Positions 13,225-17,811 of a stretch of DNA of 17,811 nucleotides are shown piece after piece. Location of the stretch: positions 1 through 17,811 of the forward strand of contig CAWUIO010000125.1 in assembly GCA_963922455.1 (NCBI GenBank), read 5' to 3'. A program made the translations under genes and the position numbers. Below the pieces are notes generated by a model that did not search any database, had not been told where the DNA came from, and saw only the letters and a program-made list of their open reading frames with translations. Source of the DNA: CAWUIO01 sp963922455. GTDB taxonomy: Bacteria; Bacteroidota; Bacteroidia; Cytophagales; Microscillaceae. Within the stretch, counting starts at the first letter, position 1. The number at the start of each line of letters is the position of its first letter.

Positions 13225-14448
13225 ATGCTCTACCTTGTAATCGCCTGGCGAAACATTTGGAGGAATCCTAGAAGGACTATTCTCACGCTTACTTCTATTT
13301 TAAGTGCGGTAGCCCTTGCTATCTTTATGCGTTCTCAGCAAGAGGGCTCTTATGAGCACATGATCCACAATACTGCAGGCAGTTTTTTAGGGCATATCCA
13401 AGTTCAGCTGGATGGGTACTGGGACGAACAAAGCCTGGACAACAGCCTAAGTCAAAGCGATAGCTTGCTTGAAGTTCTTTCCTATGTGAGCAATGTAAAA
13501 GAAGTCGTGCCCAGACTACAAGTCTACGCCCTGGCCAGTGGACTAAGGCAAGCAAGGGCTGGGTTGGTTGTGGCAATAGACCCAGGACAAGAACAGTTTT
13601 TATCTGCTCCATCAGATAGATTAACTAAGGGTCGTTATTTCCAAGATCCTGAAGAAGAGAGTGTTTTGCTAGCCGAAGAGTTAGCCGGTTTTTTGGACCT
13701 TCAAGTAAATGATTCTTTGGTGATTATTGGTCAGGGGTACCAAGGAGCCAGTGCCGTGGGTAAGTACTTGGTTAAGGGCTTGGTCCGTTTTCCAACTCCA
13801 GATTTGAACCGTTCACTAATTTACATACCGCTTGCTGCCGGTCAGGAGCTTTTTGGAGCTTATGGGCAACTTAGTTCCTATTCTCTTATCTTAAACAACC
13901 CAAAACAGAGTCAGGAAACTGCTCTCTCAATAAAGGAAAAGCTTCAACACTCGACCTTGGTGGCTATGTCTTGGCCAGAAATGGCCCCCGAATTATCTCA
14001 ACTTATTCTCTCGGATAAAGTAGGAGGGCAAATCATGATTGGGATTTTGTATATGGTTGTGGGTTTTGGCATTTTTGGCACCATTCTCATGATGACAGTT
14101 GAAAGAAAATATGAATTTGGAGTGATGTTGGGGATTGGGATGAACCGATGGAAATTGGCTTTGATTGTCTTCATAGAAATCATCCTTCTAGCTAGTATCG
14201 GTATTGTCTTAGGGTGCTTACTGATAGCTCCTTTGCTTATATATTTTCATTATAACCCTATACGCTTGAGTGGTACAATGGCCGAGGCAACCATCGAGAT
14301 GGGAATGGAACCTTTGATTTATTACTCTAACGATTTTAACCTTTTCGTAGAACAAGCTCAAGTTATTTGGATTCTAACGGCTATTATCGCCTTATACCCT
14401 GTTTGGACAGTATCACGCTTACACATTGTTTCTGCCATGCGCTCTTAA
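13225..14448 (+). CDS. ABC transporter permease, FtsX/MacB/LolE type (first of two)
   Basis: This 407-aa protein begins LYLVIAWRNIWRNPRRTILTL, an amphipathic entry followed by TM1 (about 15-35). A large periplasmic domain (about 36-265, MacB_PCD-like) follows, then three C-terminal TM helices (about 268-292, 308-335 and 372-392) of the FtsX domain. The cytoplasmic stretch MTVERKYEFGVMLGIGMNRWK after TM2 is the coupling helix that touches the ATPase. This four-TM layout is shared by LolC/E, MacB and FtsX-class transporters, which extract lipids or move substrate from the periplasmic side instead of importing. It shares its N-terminal motif with the next gene, so the two are paralogues, probably forming a heterodimer. 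It starts five bases after the LolA-like gene and ends 11 bases before the second permease. Confidence 0.92.
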   Translation: MLYLVIAWRNIWRNPRRTILTLTSILSAVALAIFMRSQQEGSYEHMIHNTAGSFLGHIQVQLDGYWDEQSLDNSLSQSDSLLEVLSYVSNVKEVVPRLQVYALASGLRQARAGLVVAIDPGQEQFLSAPSDRLTKGRYFQDPEEESVLLAEELAGFLDLQVNDSLVIIGQGYQGASAVGKYLVKGLVRFPTPDLNRSLIYIPLAAGQELFGAYGQLSSYSLILNNPKQSQETALSIKEKLQHSTLVAMSWPEMAPELSQLILSDKVGGQIMIGILYMVVGFGIFGTILMMTVERKYEFGVMLGIGMNRWKLALIVFIEIILLASIGIVLGCLLIAPLLIYFHYNPIRLSGTMAEATIEMGMEPLIYYSNDFNLFVEQAQVIWILTAIIALYPVWTVSRLHIVSAMRS

Positions 14449-14459
14449 ACTTTCATTCT

Positions 14460-15677
14460 ATGCTTATTACCATTGCCTGGAAAAACATTTGGAGGAATCC
14501 TACCCGGAGTTTGGCTGTAATTGGGGCTGTAGCCCTGGGTTTATGGGCAGGGTCATATATGATCTCATTGGCCAATGGTATGAACCGACAGCGATTGGAA
14601 GAGCAATTAAATACCAGTGTCGGTCATATAAAGATTTCCCACCCAAAATTTAATCAAGACAAGTCAACTGAGTTTTTTTTAAGAAATCCAGATTCTATTG
14701 TTAGAGTGGTGAGCCAATTTCCCGAAGTGAAGGCTTATACCAGCCGACTAAATTGCTATGGTATGGCCAGTAGTGCCGCTGGTTCTTATGGAGTGGATAT
14801 TTACGGAATTGACACAGCTCAAGAAACAAAAGTGTTTGCCATATGTCAGAGAGTCCAAAGTGGTATGTTTCTTCCCCTGGATAAACGAAACCCTATCGTG
14901 ATTGGAGCTCGTTTAGCCAAGCGATTAAACCTGAAAATTCGCTCTAAGGTAGTTTTGTCCTTTCAAAATACAGCCGGTGAGATCATAGCTGGAGCTTTTC
15001 GGGTAAGTGGTATTTACGCTTTGGATAATAAAGGCTATGAAGAAAGCCATGTTTTTTTGAGAAAATCTGATTTACAAGAATTATTAGGCCTTTCAGTAGA
15101 TGCCGCCCACCAACTTATATTCAAACTTAATGATCCACAACTTGCCGAAGGTTTGAGCCAGAAAATTCAAGGGGACTCAACTGTTTATTTATCGGAAAGC
15201 TGGAAACAAGTATCGCCTGAGCTAGCCTACATAGACGAAATCATGGTCTATTTCTTTTTAATTTTTATAGGGATCATCCTCTTTGCCCTTTCCATGGGTA
15301 TTTTAAATACCATGTTAATGGCAGTACTCGAGCGTACTCGGGAATTGGGCATGCTCAGAGCAATTGGCATGAGTAGGACTCGTGTATTTATCATGATTAT
15401 GTGGGAAACACTCTTTCTTACCTCTACTGGCCTTCCTATTGGTCTCGGGCTAGCCTGGATGAGTATCAGTATCAGTCATTATTGGGGCATTGACCTCTCG
15501 GTGGTTGGCGAAGGCTTTGAAGCTATTGGATTTAGTAGCTTTATAAGACCGGTTATGGCTCCTTACGAGTACTTGGGTATTACAGTAATGGTATTTGTAG
15601 CTGCTTTTTTATCATCGCTCTATCCGGCTTGGACAGCCTTAAAACTAAGGCCCTCTGAAGCCATACGAAAAATCTAA
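14460..15677 (+). CDS. ABC transporter permease, FtsX/MacB/LolC type (second of two)
   Basis: This 405-aa protein is the paralogue of the previous one. The start is the ATG at 14460: MLITIAWKNIWRNPTRSLAV matches the N-terminus of the first permease, whereas the open frame extends 31 codons upstream into the end of that gene. TM1 is at about 17-38, the periplasmic domain at about 40-260, and three TM helices lie at about 263-292, 310-335 and 370-392. The coupling region AVLERTRELGMLRAIGMSRTR is the canonical FtsX-domain form, closer to consensus than in the first permease. It ends with LRPSEAIRKI, also a family feature. Eleven bases separate it from the first permease and 18 from the ATPase gene. 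Confidence 0.93.
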   Translation: MLITIAWKNIWRNPTRSLAVIGAVALGLWAGSYMISLANGMNRQRLEEQLNTSVGHIKISHPKFNQDKSTEFFLRNPDSIVRVVSQFPEVKAYTSRLNCYGMASSAAGSYGVDIYGIDTAQETKVFAICQRVQSGMFLPLDKRNPIVIGARLAKRLNLKIRSKVVLSFQNTAGEIIAGAFRVSGIYALDNKGYEESHVFLRKSDLQELLGLSVDAAHQLIFKLNDPQLAEGLSQKIQGDSTVYLSESWKQVSPELAYIDEIMVYFFLIFIGIILFALSMGILNTMLMAVLERTRELGMLRAIGMSRTRVFIMIMWETLFLTSTGLPIGLGLAWMSISISHYWGIDLSVVGEGFEAIGFSSFIRPVMAPYEYLGITVMVFVAAFLSSLYPAWTALKLRPSEAIRKI

Positions 15678-15695
15678 TTTTAAAACCTCTGGTTT

Positions 15696-16424
15696 ATGAA
15701 AACACAAACAGAGCAAACAGAAACAAACATAAATACTGGCCCCATAATTCAAGCTAATGATATTCATAAAACGTATCAAGAGACCCAAATTCCGGTCAAG
15801 GCCTTGAATGGTATCGATCTCCAAATACAAAAGGGAGAATTTACTGCTATCGTAGGCCCTTCTGGCTGCGGCAAAACCACGCTTTTAAATATAGTAGGGG
15901 GATTGGACCAACCCAGCCAGGGCAATGTGTATATCCGAGGAAAAGACATTACACAAATGGGTGAGGCTGAGCTATCAAAGTTTCGCTTGAAAAAGATTGG
16001 TTTTGTCTTTCAGGCCTATAACCTGATTCCGGTGCTGACAGCTTGGGAAAACGTTTCCTTCATTATGCAACTCCAAAACCAAAGTAAAACTCAAATTGAT
16101 GACCGAGTAAAATCACTCTTAGAAGAAGTTGGCCTTGGAGATAAGTTACATCACCGCCCTAAACAACTTTCGGGTGGGCAACAACAAAGAGTGGCGGTTG
16201 CCCGGGCTTTGGCTTCTAAACCAGAATTTATTCTAGCAGATGAGCCTACTGCCAATTTAGATTCTGTATCTACCTCCACCCTATTAGATATCATGGCCCG
16301 ACTTAATCAGGAAGAAAGAATGACCTTTATATTTTCTACCCACGATGCCCGGGTGATTGAACGGGCCCGCCGAGTCATTACCTTGGAAGACGGAAGAGTT
16401 TTAAAAGATGAACTACTTTCATAA
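15696..16424 (+). CDS. ABC ATPase, LolD/MacB type
   Basis: This 242-aa ATPase has every motif of an active nucleotide-binding subunit: Walker A GPSGCGKT (54-61), Q-loop Q106 in FVFQAYNLIPVLTAWENV, signature LSGGQ (158-162) followed by QQRVAVARAL, Walker B FILADEP with catalytic E183, D-loop NLDS and switch H216 in FSTHD. The Q-loop neighbourhood is typical of the LolD/MacB/FtsE group. A 20-residue polar extension precedes the domain. Two LolD-like subunits should power the permease heterodimer. The stop overlaps the next start by 17 bases, showing that the barrel gene belongs to the same translated unit. There is no fused permease, unlike MacB itself. Confidence 0.95.
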   Translation: MKTQTEQTETNINTGPIIQANDIHKTYQETQIPVKALNGIDLQIQKGEFTAIVGPSGCGKTTLLNIVGGLDQPSQGNVYIRGKDITQMGEAELSKFRLKKIGFVFQAYNLIPVLTAWENVSFIMQLQNQSKTQIDDRVKSLLEEVGLGDKLHHRPKQLSGGQQQRVAVARALASKPEFILADEPTANLDSVSTSTLLDIMARLNQEERMTFIFSTHDARVIERARRVITLEDGRVLKDELLS

Positions 16425-17616
16425 AATAAGCAAGTTAAGCTTTCTCCCTTTCGCCCTTTTATATATGTGGGGAACGCCTTCCCTATTGCTTGCTCAGCGT
16501 GATACAACTTTTTACCCAGAGGAACGGCAGCCGTTGCTAAGTGTGAATGGGTATATGAAAGAATTAGGTATTTTATCAACTACCCGTTCCTTTAAAAGGA
16601 CTCGTTATGATAATATCCTACACAATCGGGTCAACTCATTGTGGGTATTAAGTCCAAGGCTACAGCTAAAAGCAGATCTCCGAACTCGTTTATTTAATGG
16701 ATACAGTGTGGAGAATACTCGTGATGCATTCAAAGAGTCCTTGGGGCAGGACATTGGTTTGCTAGATCTTTCGTGGGTATGGCTAGACAGTAAACACACC
16801 TTGGGCCACAGTACCCTAGATCGTTTATTCCTTACCGTCACTGAGAAAAAATGGGAGTTAAGCTTAGGTCGGCAAAGAATCAACTGGGGCCGTACCTTTG
16901 TTTGGAACCCGAATGATCTCTTTAACACCTACGCGTATCTTGATTTTGACTATGAGGAACGACCGGGAACGGATGCCGTTCGCTTCCAGTATTATTCGGG
17001 GTACGCCTCAGGATGGGAGATTGCTTTGGCTCCTGGAGAAAGGGGAGATGAATGGGTAGGAGCCTTGATGTACCGTACCAACCGGAACGGCTATGACATT
17101 CAAATCTTAGGAGGTAATTTTCGTGAGGAGTTGGCTTTAGGCTTGGGATGGGCAGGGGGCATCAAGGGTTTGGGCTTCAAAGGTGAGCTCACCTATTTTC
17201 ATCCAAGACATTTTTGGGATAGGCAAATTGGCTTTTTGAGCGGAACCCTGGGCTTAGATTATGGATTCCCTAGCTCCCTTTACCTGCAAGCGGAATTCCT
17301 ATTCAATGGAAACTGGCACGGGGGAGGAGATGCTGCTAATATTTTTGCTGAACCTCTACCAGCCAATAATCTATACACGGCTCGAACTGCATTTTTTCTA
17401 GGAGGTAATTTCCAGATGCATCCTTTAGTCAATACCGGACTGGCAGGTATCTTTGCCCCAGATGAAAACTTATATGTTTTTGTGCCTTCGTTGAGCTTAT
17501 CTTTAAGTCAAAATCTGGATTTTCTTATTACTGCCCAGTTCCTCCGAAATCCTTCTCTGGAACGTTTGAGTGGTACTGGTAACCTATTTTACTTTCGTCT
17601 AAAACAATCTTTTTAA
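16408..17616 (+). CDS. Outer-membrane beta-barrel protein, possible DUF1302-like
   Basis: This 402-aa protein begins with a signal peptide (basic MNYFHKISK, hydrophobic LSFLPFALLYMWG, cleavage near LLLAQ at about 30). The mature part is rich in alternating strands and ends YFRLKQSF, with the terminal Phe of barrels assembled by BAM. GRQRINWGRTFVWNPNDLF (154-172) and the following RPGTDAVRF recall DUF1302-type proteins, which in Proteobacteria sit beside LolA-like proteins and RND transporters; I cannot confirm this by alignment. It overlaps the ATPase gene by 17 bases, so its expression is coupled to the transporter. It is the probable outer-membrane end of the pathway, either as a lipid exit channel or an acceptor. 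A repeat (copy D) starts 14 bases after its stop. Confidence 0.85.
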   Translation: MNYFHKISKLSFLPFALLYMWGTPSLLLAQRDTTFYPEERQPLLSVNGYMKELGILSTTRSFKRTRYDNILHNRVNSLWVLSPRLQLKADLRTRLFNGYSVENTRDAFKESLGQDIGLLDLSWVWLDSKHTLGHSTLDRLFLTVTEKKWELSLGRQRINWGRTFVWNPNDLFNTYAYLDFDYEERPGTDAVRFQYYSGYASGWEIALAPGERGDEWVGALMYRTNRNGYDIQILGGNFREELALGLGWAGGIKGLGFKGELTYFHPRHFWDRQIGFLSGTLGLDYGFPSSLYLQAEFLFNGNWHGGGDAANIFAEPLPANNLYTARTAFFLGGNFQMHPLVNTGLAGIFAPDENLYVFVPSLSLSLSQNLDFLITAQFLRNPSLERLSGTGNLFYFRLKQSF

Positions 17617-17629
17617 GATTCGTAAGAGA

Positions 17630-17759
17630 TTGGCTGAGGGATAGAGCGGCCTGTCTGAGCTCGTGTGGGCCCGTGGGGAGAGGCAGCGAGTAGCGAAAGC
17701 CCGACCCCGGTGCCACCAACTGCGCATATGAGCAGAACTTTCAACACCGGGGGCAGCCC
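17630..17759 (+). repeat. GC-rich structured repeat, subtype 1, copy D
   Basis: This begins TTGGCTGAGGGATAGAGCGG, contains GCGAGTAGCGAAAGCCCGAC and ends CCGGGGGCAGCCC, the same order as copy A in opposite orientation. CCCCGGTG (17705-17712) pairs with CACCGGGG (17745-17752). In copy A the seventh pair of the stem is C-G instead of T-A, while the loops differ, so the pairing is kept and the loop is not. It follows the barrel gene by 14 bases and may mark the operon's 3' end. No T-tract follows, so it is not a plain terminator. Confidence 0.88.
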
Positions 17760-17802
17760 AATGCCATTGCATTAAGGGCTTACATATTCCATCGGGCATT
17801 GG
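17758..17802. repeat. Inverted repeat at the right edge
   Basis: CCAATGCC (17758-17765) and GGCATTGG (17795-17802) are a perfect 8-bp inverted repeat around 29 bases, starting where copy D ends. It could be the edge of another element or an extension of the repeat. Frames on the minus strand here have no protein-like character. Confidence 0.3.
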
Positions 17803-17811
17803 TGGCTGCTT

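Noticed and set aside
13325..13612. Minus-strand frame inside the first permease gene
   Set aside because: It is a shadow of a well-supported ABC permease; the same applies to the frames at 13998-14183, 14426-14653, 16307-16579 and 16605-16928.
13225..16424. MacAB-type antibiotic or peptide efflux pump
   Set aside because: There is no membrane-fusion (HlyD-type) gene and no TolC partner; a LolA-like protein and a barrel take those places, and the ATPase is separate from the permeases.
17528..17799. Minus-strand frames at the right edge
   Set aside because: They are formed by the GC-rich repeat copy D read as protein; the repeat recurs elsewhere in subtype form without a kept frame.
1..17811. 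CRISPR array, tRNA or rRNA genes
   Set aside because: No regularly spaced short direct repeats, cloverleaf sequence or ribosomal RNA motif was seen; the four repeats are far apart and in both orientations.

Overview
The window looks like chromosomal DNA of a Bacteroidota species, probably of the Cytophagales type. The evidence is a TonB-dependent receptor with an N-terminal carboxypeptidase-D-like domain, a LytS/LytTR two-component pair, moderately AT-rich genes, almost no Shine-Dalgarno sequences, and TAnnTTTG-type promoter hexamers. No rRNA, tRNA, CRISPR array or insertion sequence was recognised. The genus cannot be named from this sequence alone.

Layout. (1) 1-2832 is an accessory cluster: the last 18 codons of a PIN toxin cut by the window edge, a complete DUF2281-like antitoxin/PIN toxin pair whose toxin has the same 3' end, a serine recombinase behind a long dyad, a Uma2-family nuclease on the minus strand, and a DUF433/DUF5615 toxin-antitoxin-like pair. 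(2) 2922-5653 holds minus-strand genes of unknown function: a three-gene unit (four-TM membrane protein, coiled-coil protein, 97-aa protein) ending at an intrinsic terminator, two microprotein genes of 59 and 51 codons, and a 131-aa protein. (3) 6116-8445 holds an AP2-domain protein with a degenerate HNH region, converging on a LytTR response regulator and its LytS-type histidine kinase. (4) 8694-11066 is the TonB-dependent receptor. (5) 11405-17616 holds a small unknown gene, a TetR regulator with a near-perfect 20-bp operator at its start codon, and a five-gene operon: LolA-like periplasmic protein, two FtsX/MacB-type permeases, an ABC ATPase and an outer-membrane barrel.

The five-gene operon is the most coherent system. 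It has one part for every layer of the envelope: an ATPase and paired permeases resembling LolC/D/E, a LolA-like periplasmic carrier, and a barrel that could be the outer-membrane end. I read it as a dedicated lipid or lipoprotein transport route under TetR control. The parts are supported by sequence; the cargo and direction are inference.

Between the genes lie four copies of a GC-rich repeat of about 130-137 bp, in two subtypes, with paired compensatory changes in one stem. Each copy follows the 3' end of a gene. Copy C also lies directly in front of the LolA-like gene, and copies B and C bracket the receptor-to-TetR block as inverted repeats.
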